Source of the DNA: Lacrimispora sphenoides JCM 1415
Lineage (GTDB): Bacteria > Bacillota > Clostridia > Lachnospirales > Lachnospiraceae
Assembly (NCBI RefSeq): GCF_900105615.1
Contig: NZ_LT630003.1
Span: forward strand, 496,001-560,000
Length of the DNA stretch: 64,000 nucleotides
Direction: 5' to 3'
Positions 53,268 through 61,847 of this stretch are shown here, one piece after another; position 1 is the stretch's first letter; the number at the start of each line of letters is the position of its first letter. The notes beneath the pieces were generated by a model, which was given only the letters and a program-made list of their open reading frames with translations, was not told the origin of the DNA and did not search any database. A program made the position numbers and the translations under genes.

Positions 53268-53966
53268 ATGAAGCTAATTCTAATAAGGCACGGAGAACCA
53301 GACTATTCCATTGACTCTCTCACAGAAAAAGGCTGGAAAGAGGCAGATTTGCTTTCCGAAAGGATCAGTAAGCTTTCAGTTTCCGCTTTTTACTGCTCAC
53401 CTCTTGGAAGGGCAAAAGATACTGCAAAAGCAACAATTCAGGCGCTCCATGCTGAGGCAGAGATTCTGCCCTGGCTCAGAGAATTTAATGCGCCGGTTGA
53501 TAACGGGGCCGGTGAGACCAAAACCATACCCTGGGATTTTATGCCCGGTTACTGGACAAACCAGAAGGAACTTTATGACAGAGATTTATGGTTTGAAAAT
53601 GAGAGGATGAAAACAGGGCCTGTAAAAGAAGAATATGAAAAAGTAGCTAACGGGCTTGATGAATTATTAAAGAAGCATGGATATCAGAGGGAAGGCGGAT
53701 TGTACCGGGCGGTTTCGGGGAGTGATGATACCATCGTCCTGTTCTGCCATTTTGGCGTGACCTGTGTTATGCTGTCTCATCTGCTGGGAATCCCGGCCCC
53801 ACTATTGTGGCATGGTTTTTTTCTGGCACCTTCATCGGTCACCACACTTGAAACAGAAGAGAGAATAGACGGTGAGGCTTATTTCCGGTGCAAGGGAATG
53901 GGGGATACGGCTCATTTATATGTGAAAGGCGAACCAGCCTCAAACGCAGGTTTTTTCCCAAGATAG
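53268..53966 (+). CDS. Histidine phosphatase (phosphoglycerate-mutase-like) family protein
   Basis: Branch-1 histidine phosphatase, 232 residues from the ATG at 53268 (behind AGAGGACAGG). The frame is open far upstream through the terminator and promoter, which I do not count. The catalytic RHG with His8 is in LILIRHGEPDY, and the second His is in VLFCHFGVTC. The insert with PWDFMPGYWTNQKELY is longer than in plain mutases. It probably removes phosphate from a small metabolite; substrate unknown. Monocistronic between terminator and deoR promoter. Confidence 0.9.
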   Translation: MKLILIRHGEPDYSIDSLTEKGWKEADLLSERISKLSVSAFYCSPLGRAKDTAKATIQALHAEAEILPWLREFNAPVDNGAGETKTIPWDFMPGYWTNQKELYDRDLWFENERMKTGPVKEEYEKVANGLDELLKKHGYQREGGLYRAVSGSDDTIVLFCHFGVTCVMLSHLLGIPAPLLWHGFFLAPSSVTTLETEERIDGEAYFRCKGMGDTAHLYVKGEPASNAGFFPR

Positions 53967-54005
53967 ACAAATCAGAAAATCCCTGATGCATATCAATAAG
54001 AAATA

Positions 54006-54014
54006 TGATATAAT
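54006..54014 (+). promoter_or_regulatory. Extended -10 promoter of deoR
   Basis: TGA-TATAAT (54006-54014), a consensus extended -10. No good -35 is seen 17 bp upstream. Confidence 0.55.
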
Positions 54015-54043
54015 AGGAAAAAGTAATAAACGGAGGCGGTTGT

Positions 54044-54805
54044 ATGTTTGCAGAAGAAAGGCAGAATCAAATTGTAGCTCTTGTCAACAAAAATGGTTCC
54101 GTGCGTGTAAAAGAACTCAGCGAGAAGTACCAGGTAACGGAAGACAGCATACGGAAAGATCTGACGTTTCTTGAGAAAAAGGGGCTTTTAAAAAAGACAT
54201 ATGGCGGAGCTATGAAAAAAAGGGTCAATGTTCATGACTTAAACGTGTCCCAAAGAAAAGACAAGAACATTGAGGCCAAGCAAAAGATTGCCGCTAAAGT
54301 CATGGAACTGATTAAGGACGGGGATATGGTATTTCTGGATATTTCAACTGCAAATCTGGAACTGGCAAAGCTCATTACGAAATCTTCTTTAAATATCACG
54401 GTCGTTACCAATATGGTGGATATCATGCTGGAATTCATGGTTCCCACCACAGCCAGGCTCATTTTTATCGGAGGAGCCTTCAGTATAGGAAAAGATGGGT
54501 TTGTAGGAAGCTTTACCAATAAGCAGATCTCAGACTTCCGGTTTGATATCGCATTCCTTGGAGCCGTTGGAGTTGATGTGTTTGAAAATAACGTTTCTAC
54601 CTATATGGTGGAAGACGGGCTTACAAAAAGTGCGGTGCTGGAAGTGAGCAAAAATGCTTATATGATGCTGGAGACCAGGAAATTTAATACCGACGGCACT
54701 TATAAATATGCGAGAATTGATAGTTTTACCGGCGCTGTAATGGAAAGTAAGCCGCCTGCCGAAATAGAAGAAAAATTGAAAGAGCATAATATTGAGTGGT
54801 TATAA
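54044..54805 (+). CDS. DeoR family transcriptional regulator
   Basis: DeoR/GlpR-type repressor, 253 residues. N-terminal winged helix: RQNQIVALVNKNGSVRVKEL and YQVTEDSIRKDLTFLEKKG, with the family's KKTYGGAM hinge. The C-terminal DeoRC sugar-phosphate-binding domain includes VFLDISTANLELAKLI and FIGGAFSIGKDGFVGSF. GGAGG precedes the ATG. It stands just upstream of the glycyl radical enzyme operon, separated by a terminator and a strong promoter, and is the obvious regulator of that operon. A phosphorylated sugar intermediate is the likely effector. Confidence 0.93.
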   Translation: MFAEERQNQIVALVNKNGSVRVKELSEKYQVTEDSIRKDLTFLEKKGLLKKTYGGAMKKRVNVHDLNVSQRKDKNIEAKQKIAAKVMELIKDGDMVFLDISTANLELAKLITKSSLNITVVTNMVDIMLEFMVPTTARLIFIGGAFSIGKDGFVGSFTNKQISDFRFDIAFLGAVGVDVFENNVSTYMVEDGLTKSAVLEVSKNAYMMLETRKFNTDGTYKYARIDSFTGAVMESKPPAEIEEKLKEHNIEWL

Positions 54806-55120
54806 GGATAAAAGAAAAAAATAAAAAATAAAAGATAAAAAATAAAAGATAGAAGATAGAAGATAAAAGATTAGGTTAAAAACATGCTTTTCCGTTCTGG
54901 CGTATGGGGAAGCATGTTTTTTATTTTATCCAGGAAAAAACGTACTATCCAATCTCTTCACTTGCAAGGACTTATAATCTCCTGTAAGGAAAAATGGTTG
55001 TTGAAAAAACCCCATACCGGCAAGCCATATGCTCTTGGTACGTTTAATAAGACTTAAAAAATTACTTATTCGTGCACACTTCTAAAAAATAAAAAGTAAT
55101 AAAAAATAATAATGATATCG
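54806..55120. other. Gap between deoR and the glycyl radical enzyme promoter
   Basis: No gene. Contents: low-complexity A/T repeats of the AAAAGATAAAAAATA kind (about 54810-54873), the deoR terminator, about 140 bp of mixed sequence, and another A/T-rich run before the promoter. Confidence 0.6.
54878..54922 (+). terminator. Terminator of deoR
   Basis: AAAAACATGCTTTTCC (near 54878-54893) pairs with GGGGAAGCATGTTTTT (54907-54922), using G:T pairs, with a T-rich tail. Confidence 0.8.
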
Positions 55121-55149
55121 TTGACAAAAACAATATAGAGGAATATACT
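55121..55149 (+). promoter_or_regulatory. Strong promoter of the glycyl radical enzyme operon
   Basis: TTGACA (55121-55126), 17 bp, TATACT (55144-55149). A/T-rich repeats flank it and may hold the DeoR site. Confidence 0.85.
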
Positions 55150-55196
55150 AAAGTAAGAAAAACTAATAATAAAAAATAAAAATAAGGAGAAAGTAC

Positions 55197-57551
55197 ATGG
55201 AAAACCTGATAATGACAGACCGTATCAGTATCCTGAAGAATAAGATGCTGTCAGAGCCAAGATATGCATCGATTGAGCAGGCGAAGATCATCACGGATAC
55301 TTACAAGGCAAATGAAGAAAAACCGAGAATCATCCAGCGGGCATTGTCTTTAAAGGCTGCATTAAAGCAGATGGAAATCCACGCTGAACCGGAAGAACTG
55401 ATTGTGGGCAACCGGACGGCCGGAGTACGGTATGGAGTTGTCTTTCCGGAAAGCGGCAGCACCTGGGTGAACCGGGAATTTGAAACACTGCCGACCAGGC
55501 CTCAGGACAGATTTGAGGTCAGACAGGAAGACATTACATATTTCCGTGAGGTAATCGGGCCCTACTGGAAGGGAAAGTCCTTAGAAGATGTGCTGCGGGA
55601 ACGCTACGGAAAAGAAATCGATCATATTGCAAAGGTGGTTAAAATCAACCAAAAGGACCATGCCCAGGGGCATATATGTCCAAACTGCAAAGAATGGCTT
55701 CGTAAAGGTCCGGCAGGAATCAAACAGGAAGCGGATGACCGTTTAAGGATCGCAGGAGGACAGCAGAGAGAATTCTTTGAAAGCGTGTCGATTGTGATGA
55801 GCGGAACCATTTATTTTATGCAGCGTTATCAAAAGCTTTTGCTGGACATGGCACAAGGGGAAGCAGATGAAGGCAGGCGCTGCAGTATGGAAGAGGTGGC
55901 CCGCATCTGCAAAAAGCTGTCCGAACAGCCGCCGGAAACGTTTCATGAGGCAGTTCAGTCCTTGTGGTTCCTTTTTGTGGTCCTTCATATGGAATCCAAT
56001 GCCTCTTCCTTTTCGCCGGGAAGGATGGATGAATTCCTCTGGGAATATTTTGACCGGGACATAATGGAAGGGCGTCTTAATGAACAGGGAGCATTGGAGA
56101 TCATCGAGTGCCTGTGGCTGAAATTCAATGAGATCGTATATATGCGAAATGCTAACAGCGCCAAGTTTTTCGCAGGCTTTCCCATCGGATTTAACATTGC
56201 CATAGGCGGACAGGACGCCGAGGGAAATGATTTCGTCAATGATCTTTCGTTTCTTCTGTTAAAAGCCCAGGAACACTTAGGACTTCCCCAGCCGAATCTT
56301 TCCGTAAGGCTTCATGAACATACGGGAGATGCTCTTTTAAAACAGGCGGTCAAGGTGGTCTCGATGGGAAGCGGCATGCCACAGTTTTTCAATGATAAGG
56401 CGGTGATTCCGTCCATGGAAGAACTGGGGGTGGCCTCAAAGGATGCCAGGGACTATGCCATTGTAGGCTGTGTGGAGCTAACCACCCAGGGAAATAATCT
56501 GGGTTGGAGCGATGCAGCCATGTTTAACTTAAACAAGGCTTTGGAACTGACTTTGACAGGAGGGAAATGCCTTTTGACCGGAGAACAGCTAGCCCCCAAC
56601 TATGGGGACTTAACCACCTACGAAACCTTTGAAGAGCTGGAAACCGTATTTCAGAGATATTTGGATGAATACATGGATTTAATGGTAAAGGCCTGTGAAG
56701 AGGTGGAAAAGGCCCATATAGACTTGCTGCCTTCCCCATTTCTGTCCTCCGTCATTGATGAATGCATGAAAAAGGGAATGGATGTAACTGCAGGAGGAGC
56801 ACGTTACAACTTCTCCGGAATCCAGATGATTCAGGTGGCCAACTTAGCAGACAGTCTGGCTGCCATAAAGCTTCTTGTATTTGATAAACATAAAGTAGAG
56901 GCCGGAGAGCTGCTGGAAGCGCTTAGAGATGATTTTGAAGGAAAAGAAGTGCTGCGCACCATGCTTTTAAACAAAGTGCCCAAATATGGCAATGATGTGG
57001 ACTGGGTGGACCAGCTGGGGGCCAAGTGGGCGGAATATTTTAAAAAGCGCCTGTCCCGATATACCAATTACAGAGGCGGAAAATACCATACCGGTATGTA
57101 TACGGTTTCTGCTCATGTTCCCATGGGAGAGAATGTAGGAGCTTCACCGGATGGAAGGCATGCAAGACAGCCCCTGGCTGATGGCGGAATGTCTCCTGTA
57201 TATGGAAGGGATATCACGGGACCTACGGCAGTACTGAAGTCCGTATCAAAACTGGATAAAAACCTGACCACAAACGGAGGGCTTCTTAACATGAAGTTTT
57301 TGCCGGAATTTTTCCGGACAGAGCAGGGAATCAATAAGTTTGCCCTGTTTTTGCGAGCCTTTGTGGATCTGGAGATTCCTCATATCCAATTTAATGTGGT
57401 CCGTAAGGAAGATTTGATTGCGGCAAAGAAAAATCCGGAACAGTATCGAAGCCTTACCATCCGGGTAGCCGGGTATACCGCTTATTTTACGGAGCTTGCC
57501 GATGAACTTCAGAATGAAATCATCGCCAGGACCAGTTATGCAGATATCTGA
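55197..57551 (+). CDS. Glycyl radical enzyme, PflD/YbiW-like (candidate 1,5-anhydrohexitol-6-phosphate lyase)
   Basis: Oxygen-sensitive glycyl radical enzyme, 784 residues, cytoplasmic. The thiyl-radical Cys425 is in YAIVGCVELTTQ, and the radical-bearing Gly759 is in the C-terminal RVAGYTAYFTELADELQNEI. The single Cys followed by Val-Glu marks the dehydratase/lyase branch; pyruvate formate-lyase has Cys-Cys. Its neighbours are an activase, an FSA-type aldolase and a fructose-family PTS, the same partners as E. coli PflD and YbiW. Those enzymes were reported (from memory) to open 1,5-anhydromannitol or 1,5-anhydroglucitol 6-phosphate to 1-deoxyfructose 6-phosphate. I infer that role here. Choline lyase is unlikely because no microcompartment genes are present. 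AAGGAGAAAG precedes the ATG. Confidence 0.87.
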   Translation: MENLIMTDRISILKNKMLSEPRYASIEQAKIITDTYKANEEKPRIIQRALSLKAALKQMEIHAEPEELIVGNRTAGVRYGVVFPESGSTWVNREFETLPTRPQDRFEVRQEDITYFREVIGPYWKGKSLEDVLRERYGKEIDHIAKVVKINQKDHAQGHICPNCKEWLRKGPAGIKQEADDRLRIAGGQQREFFESVSIVMSGTIYFMQRYQKLLLDMAQGEADEGRRCSMEEVARICKKLSEQPPETFHEAVQSLWFLFVVLHMESNASSFSPGRMDEFLWEYFDRDIMEGRLNEQGALEIIECLWLKFNEIVYMRNANSAKFFAGFPIGFNIAIGGQDAEGNDFVNDLSFLLLKAQEHLGLPQPNLSVRLHEHTGDALLKQAVKVVSMGSGMPQFFNDKAVIPSMEELGVASKDARDYAIVGCVELTTQGNNLGWSDAAMFNLNKALELTLTGGKCLLTGEQLAPNYGDLTTYETFEELETVFQRYLDEYMDLMVKACEEVEKAHIDLLPSPFLSSVIDECMKKGMDVTAGGARYNFSGIQMIQVANLADSLAAIKLLVFDKHKVEAGELLEALRDDFEGKEVLRTMLLNKVPKYGNDVDWVDQLGAKWAEYFKKRLSRYTNYRGGKYHTGMYTVSAHVPMGENVGASPDGRHARQPLADGGMSPVYGRDITGPTAVLKSVSKLDKNLTTNGGLLNMKFLPEFFRTEQGINKFALFLRAFVDLEIPHIQFNVVRKEDLIAAKKNPEQYRSLTIRVAGYTAYFTELADELQNEIIARTSYADI

Positions 57552-57583
57552 TGAAAAACATAAAAAGTATGGAGGGAATCAAT

Positions 57584-58510
57584 ATGGAGGAGAGGACAGT
57601 AAAAGGGACCGTCTTTGATATCCGCCGTTTTTCCACCCATGACGGCGGAGGAATCCGTACAACTGTATTTTTAAAGGGCTGCCCCCTATCCTGTGTATGG
57701 TGTCATAATCCGGAAGGGATCAGCAGGTTGGTAAGGCCATTGTACTTCCCGAACAAATGCATTGGATGCCAGATCTGTTGCTCTCTTTCTGAAAACAGAG
57801 GAATTTACATGACAGAAAAGGGAATCAGGCTTGATGTTACAAAAACGGAGGACTGGGACCGGATCATAGAGGAGTGCCCTTCCGGGGCAATCCTATGGGA
57901 CAGCACCAGGATGACCGTGGAAGAAGTTGTGGAAGAGATACTTAAGGATGCCCCTTTTTATAAATACGGCGGCGGCGTCACCCTGTCCGGGGGAGAACCG
58001 CTGCTCCAGCCGGAGTTTGTACTCTCCATTTTAAAGGAGATGAAGAAAAGGAACATCCATACGGCGATTGAGACAGCTCTCTATGTGCCAACAGAAACAC
58101 TGGAGGCCGTACTCCCATGGCTGGATATAATTTATGCGGATTTTAAGATTTTTGACCCGGAAGTCCATAAAAAATCTATCGGTGTGACCAATGAGCGGAT
58201 TAAAAAACACATTCGTCTTTTGCTGGAATCTGAGAATAGAGACCATGTTATTATCCGCACCCCAATGATTCCAGGGCTTACCACAGAGGAAGATAACATT
58301 GCAGGAATCAGCCGGTTTATCTCAGAGGTTTACAAGGAAGTGTCTTATGAAATACTGAATTACAACCCCCTGGGGGAAGCTAAGTACCATTTAGTAGATA
58401 AAACTTATTGTTTTAAAGTTAACCCAAAACCCTACTCCCGTCACGACATGGAGCGGTTTGCAGAAATCGCCAGATCTAACGGAGTAAACCATATCATTTT
58501 AGAATCATGA
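57584..58510 (+). CDS. Glycyl radical enzyme activating enzyme (radical SAM)
   Basis: Radical-SAM activase, 308 residues. It installs the glycyl radical on the enzyme encoded just upstream. The SAM cluster motif is Cys33, Cys37, Cys40 in GCPLSCVWCHNPEG. An inserted ferredoxin-like region has CIGCQICC and a later Cys in EECPSGAI, enough for an auxiliary 4Fe-4S cluster. YGGGVTLSGGEPLLQPEF is the conserved GGEP block. I choose the ATG at 57584, 7 bp after GGAGGG; an ATG at 57551 overlapping the previous stop is possible but has no spaced site. Confidence 0.93.
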   Translation: MEERTVKGTVFDIRRFSTHDGGGIRTTVFLKGCPLSCVWCHNPEGISRLVRPLYFPNKCIGCQICCSLSENRGIYMTEKGIRLDVTKTEDWDRIIEECPSGAILWDSTRMTVEEVVEEILKDAPFYKYGGGVTLSGGEPLLQPEFVLSILKEMKKRNIHTAIETALYVPTETLEAVLPWLDIIYADFKIFDPEVHKKSIGVTNERIKKHIRLLLESENRDHVIIRTPMIPGLTTEEDNIAGISRFISEVYKEVSYEILNYNPLGEAKYHLVDKTYCFKVNPKPYSRHDMERFAEIARSNGVNHIILES

Positions 58511-58529
58511 GAAGGAAAGGAGAAGAAGT

Positions 58530-59210
58530 ATGAAATTTATTATTGATGATGCAAACATTGAGAAGATTAAGGAGGTATACGACACATTTGCAGTAGATGG
58601 TGTTACGACCAATCCCACTATTCTGGCGAAAAACGGAAAGCAGCCCTTTGAGACCCTAAGAGAAATCCGTGAATTTATTGGGCCGGAAGCGGAGCTTCAT
58701 GTGCAGGTGGTTGCAGCAGATGCACAGGGGATGGTTGAAGAGGCCCACAGGATCCAAAAGGAACTTGGAATGAATACCTATGTAAAGATCCCTGCCACAA
58801 AAGAAGGATTAAAAGCCATGAAAGCCCTGAAAAAGGAAGGAGCCAATGTGACAGCCACGGCCATCTACACCCAGATGCAGGCATTTTTAGCAGGAAAAGC
58901 CGGGGCAGACTATGCAGCACCATATGTGAACCGGATCGATAACCTTGGAGCAAATGGCGTAAGGACGGCAAAGGACATTCACGACATTTTCAAGAAAAAT
59001 GGGTTAAAGACAGAAGTTCTGGCAGCCAGCTTTAAAAATTCCCAGCAGGTCCTGGAACTTTGCCAGTATGGGGTCGGTGCGTCTACGATTTCTCCGGATG
59101 TCATAGAGGGGCTGATAAAAAATGACTCTGTAACGATGGCGGTAAGCGCTTTTACCAAGGATTTTGAAGGGCTGTGCGGTGCAGGCAGGACCATGAAGGA
59201 CTGCATGTAG
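58530..59210 (+). CDS. fsa: Fructose-6-phosphate aldolase-type (FSA/TalC) enzyme
   Basis: Small class I aldolase of the transaldolase family, 226 residues. The Schiff-base Lys86 is in TYVKIPATKEG. Gln59 (LHVQV) and Tyr132 (AAPYVNRIDN) sit at the positions that separate fructose-6-phosphate aldolase from true transaldolase, which has Glu and Phe there (family knowledge). In the inferred pathway it would split 1-deoxyfructose 6-phosphate into glyceraldehyde 3-phosphate and hydroxyacetone. GAAAGGAGAAG precedes the start, 19 bp after the activase. A dehydrogenase such as GldA is not in the window. Confidence 0.92.
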   Translation: MKFIIDDANIEKIKEVYDTFAVDGVTTNPTILAKNGKQPFETLREIREFIGPEAELHVQVVAADAQGMVEEAHRIQKELGMNTYVKIPATKEGLKAMKALKKEGANVTATAIYTQMQAFLAGKAGADYAAPYVNRIDNLGANGVRTAKDIHDIFKKNGLKTEVLAASFKNSQQVLELCQYGVGASTISPDVIEGLIKNDSVTMAVSAFTKDFEGLCGAGRTMKDCM

Positions 59211-59283
59211 TCATTTATGTAAGCAATGAGCCGGTCGAATACGATTTGCGTGCTTTTCTTTGTAGAAAGGAGAAGATATTTCC

Positions 59284-61233
59284 ATGCTGTCCGATAAAGC
59301 ATTACGGATTATGAAGATTCTTGTACTGAATAGAAACACTCCTATCACTGTAAAGATGCTGTCCGTGATGTTAGACATGTCGGAGCGTACGGTAAACACT
59401 TATTTGAAAGAGGTTGGCAGCTTTTGTGATAAACAGGGAATCAGCTATGTCGGTAGACGGGGAGTAGGTGTTTACCTGGAGCTGGGGCCTGAAGATATGA
59501 ATGGGCTGCCAGAGCTTTTAGTACAGGAAGCCCCTTATTACGATGAACAGGACAGGCAGTTTTATATCCGCCAAATAATGCTTCAGGGCTGGGAGAATTA
59601 TACCATATCCCTTTTTGCAGAAGAACTTTACGTGTCCAGACAGGTCATCGGGGCAGACTTAGACGAAGCGGAGCGCTGGTTTCAGAATTATGAAATTACG
59701 ATCCTTAGAAAATCCCGTACAGGAGTCACCGCCAAAGGAACGGAGGCGGGGTTCCGTTCTGCTTTGGCTGCACTCTTCAGAGAACAGAAGGTTGAACCTG
59801 AGGAAGAAGATCTGTCCTGTGATTACAGGATTGGCATCGAAAAGGCACAGCATTTATACCAGGTTCATGAGAGAAACCTGGTAAAAGGAGTTTGCCGGGC
59901 GCTTCAGCTGTTTGAGGCAAAATCCTATCTGGTTTTTGTGGATTACAGCTTCATTATGATGGTGGAATACCTTTGTGTACAGATAAAGCGTATGGAACGG
60001 GGGTTCATGGTCAAGGAGGAAGAACTGGTCTTACTTTCTCCTGGGAGAGCCGGTAGTGTTCTGTCTGAAAGCCTGGCGGACACCCTGGAATATGTCTGTG
60101 GAATACGCTATCCGGCAAAGGAACGCAGCTATATTTACCTGCTGCTTTCCGGAGCGGAATTTCAGCAGGAAGAGCATGTCCGGCAGGAGGACGAAAGCGC
60201 CAGACAGCAGGTAGAAGAGATCTGCAGTCATATTGTTTCCTATTTGTCTGCTGCAACAGGGTTGGATTTTTACAAGGAGAAACGATTGTTTTCCGGATTG
60301 GAGAGCTTTCTTTATAAATGTATTGTAAGGACCCGGTGCGGATTTGAAATCAGAAATCCTTTTCTTGAAGATGTGAAAACCAATTACGGAATTATCTTTA
60401 ACACATGCTTTGGCATGGGGGCTTATATCCGGGAGGTCATTGGCAGAATTCCTTCTGAGCATGAAATAGCATTTTTAACTCTTTTGATCGGCGGTGCCCT
60501 GATCCGGATTGAAAAAAGAGTAAATGCAGTACTGGTAGGAGCCGGAAGTCTGTTTCTGGCAGAAATGACTACAAAAAAGATTGAGAAAAGGATGGATGGT
60601 CTCAGGATCATTGCGGTTCTTTCCAAGGATGAGCTGGATAAAGCGCAGGCATTATCCTGTGATATGGTGATTACAACGATCCAGGGACTAAAGTGTGAAC
60701 TGCCGGCCGTCTATGTAACACCGGTTGTGGATGACCGGGATGCCCTCCGGCTTCAGAAAGCCTGCAGCGAAGTATTTACTTTAAGACTTGGAAGGCCGGA
60801 ACAGGTCACCCTTAGATCGTACATCCGCCCGGAGTTTATCTTACTGGATGTGGAGACGGTATCAAAAAATAAATTGATTGAAATAGGCTTCCAGGTGTTA
60901 AGGGATTATGGCTGTGTCACCGATCGGTATTATCAAGAGGTCCTTTACCGGGAAACCATCAGTTCTACGGAGATCGGCAATGGTGTTGCAATTCCCCATG
61001 GAATAGAAAACAGTGTTCTGATGCCGGCAGTATGCATGATCCGCCTTAAACAAAAGATAGACTGGGGAAGTGCGCCGGTAGATATTATTTTCATGCTGGC
61101 ACTGAATTTTAACGATGGGGAAACGACACGGCGTTTTTTTAAGTCGTTTTATGAAAAGGCAGGAAATGAGAATATCATAAGGCTGTTGAGGACAGTGCGG
61201 ACAGAAGAAGAGATCATGGAGATCTTGCAGTAA
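59284..61233 (+). CDS. PRD-domain transcriptional activator with EIIA domain (MtlR/BglG type)
   Basis: Large PTS-controlled regulator, 649 residues: N-terminal helix-turn-helix segments (TVKMLSVMLDMSERTVNTYL, LFAEELYVSRQVIGADLDEA), two PRD domains (about 190-400), an EIIB-like region (around 415-500) and a C-terminal EIIA-fructose-type domain with His572 in GNGVAIPHGIENS. Phosphorylation by HPr and the cognate EIIB tunes its activity. AAAGGAGAAG precedes the ATG. It lies between the aldolase and PTS genes and ends in its own terminator, so it probably activates the PTS genes downstream or the whole locus. Confidence 0.91.
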   Translation: MLSDKALRIMKILVLNRNTPITVKMLSVMLDMSERTVNTYLKEVGSFCDKQGISYVGRRGVGVYLELGPEDMNGLPELLVQEAPYYDEQDRQFYIRQIMLQGWENYTISLFAEELYVSRQVIGADLDEAERWFQNYEITILRKSRTGVTAKGTEAGFRSALAALFREQKVEPEEEDLSCDYRIGIEKAQHLYQVHERNLVKGVCRALQLFEAKSYLVFVDYSFIMMVEYLCVQIKRMERGFMVKEEELVLLSPGRAGSVLSESLADTLEYVCGIRYPAKERSYIYLLLSGAEFQQEEHVRQEDESARQQVEEICSHIVSYLSAATGLDFYKEKRLFSGLESFLYKCIVRTRCGFEIRNPFLEDVKTNYGIIFNTCFGMGAYIREVIGRIPSEHEIAFLTLLIGGALIRIEKRVNAVLVGAGSLFLAEMTTKKIEKRMDGLRIIAVLSKDELDKAQALSCDMVITTIQGLKCELPAVYVTPVVDDRDALRLQKACSEVFTLRLGRPEQVTLRSYIRPEFILLDVETVSKNKLIEIGFQVLRDYGCVTDRYYQEVLYRETISSTEIGNGVAIPHGIENSVLMPAVCMIRLKQKIDWGSAPVDIIFMLALNFNDGETTRRFFKSFYEKAGNENIIRLLRTVRTEEEIMEILQ

Positions 61234-61238
61234 GGAGA

Positions 61239-61264
61239 GAAAAGATGGCAATGCCATCTTTTTT
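61239..61264 (+). terminator. Terminator after the PRD regulator
   Basis: AAAAGATGGCA and TGCCATCTTTT form an almost perfect hairpin with a minimal loop and a T-run. A separate promoter for the PTS genes in 61265-61390 is therefore likely, though only A/T-rich sequence is visible. Confidence 0.8.
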
Positions 61265-61390
61265 TCATTTGCTTTAAATTGCAGTTGAGTTTATGCAAAA
61301 AAACGACAATAGGCGTGTTGAAAATAATAGTAAACAGGAATAAAATACAATTAATAAATAACAAGAAATAACAAAGGAGTGTTTTACTGC

Positions 61391-61834
61391 ATGGAAAAGC
61401 CACTGATGTCCAAGGAACTGATTGTATTTGATATGGAGGCAGAAAGCAGAGAAGAGGTGATTGAACAGCTGGCCGCCCTGATGGAACAAAATGACCGTCT
61501 ATTAAATAAGACAGGATATGAACAGGATGTACTGACGAGGGAAGAACAGGCATCTACGGCAGTAGGATTCCTTACGGCAACCCCTCATGCCAGGTCCGGC
61601 CATGTGAAATATCCCTCCTTGACCTTTGCACGGCTGAAAAAGCCTCTTAAATGGGATGATCAGGAAGAGGTAGAGCTGATTTTCCAGGTGGCAGTGCCGT
61701 CTGAGGGGCAAGGAGACCGTCATCTGGAAATATTGGCGGGTTTGTTTCGGAAACTGATTTACGATGAATTCAGAGATGCATTGTTAAAAGCAGACACCAG
61801 CGATAAGGTGTTGGAACTGGTAGGGGAATTATAG
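61391..61834 (+). CDS. Fructose-family PTS, EIIA
   Basis: EIIA of the fructose/mannitol class, 147 residues, active His66 in LTATPHARSGHV, with the IFQVAVPSEGQGDRHLEILA block typical of the class. The start is uncertain: ATG at 61391 lies 11 bp after AAAGGAG; GTG at 61379 overlaps the site and ATG at 61406 has none. It hands phosphate to the EIIB at 62930. Confidence 0.92.
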   Translation: MEKPLMSKELIVFDMEAESREEVIEQLAALMEQNDRLLNKTGYEQDVLTREEQASTAVGFLTATPHARSGHVKYPSLTFARLKKPLKWDDQEEVELIFQVAVPSEGQGDRHLEILAGLFRKLIYDEFRDALLKADTSDKVLELVGEL

Positions 61835-61847
61835 GAGGAGAAGAGGA

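Noticed and set aside
54810..54873. A tandem repeat array (AAAAGATA-like units)
   Set aside because: Units vary in length and are plain A/T-rich low complexity, without regular periodicity.
55197..57551. Choline trimethylamine-lyase, glycerol dehydratase or pyruvate formate-lyase
   Set aside because: No microcompartment, alcohol dehydrogenase or 1,3-propanediol genes adjoin; the active site has a single Cys (GCVEL), not the Cys-Cys of pyruvate formate-lyase; aldolase and PTS neighbours fit PflD/YbiW-type enzymes better.
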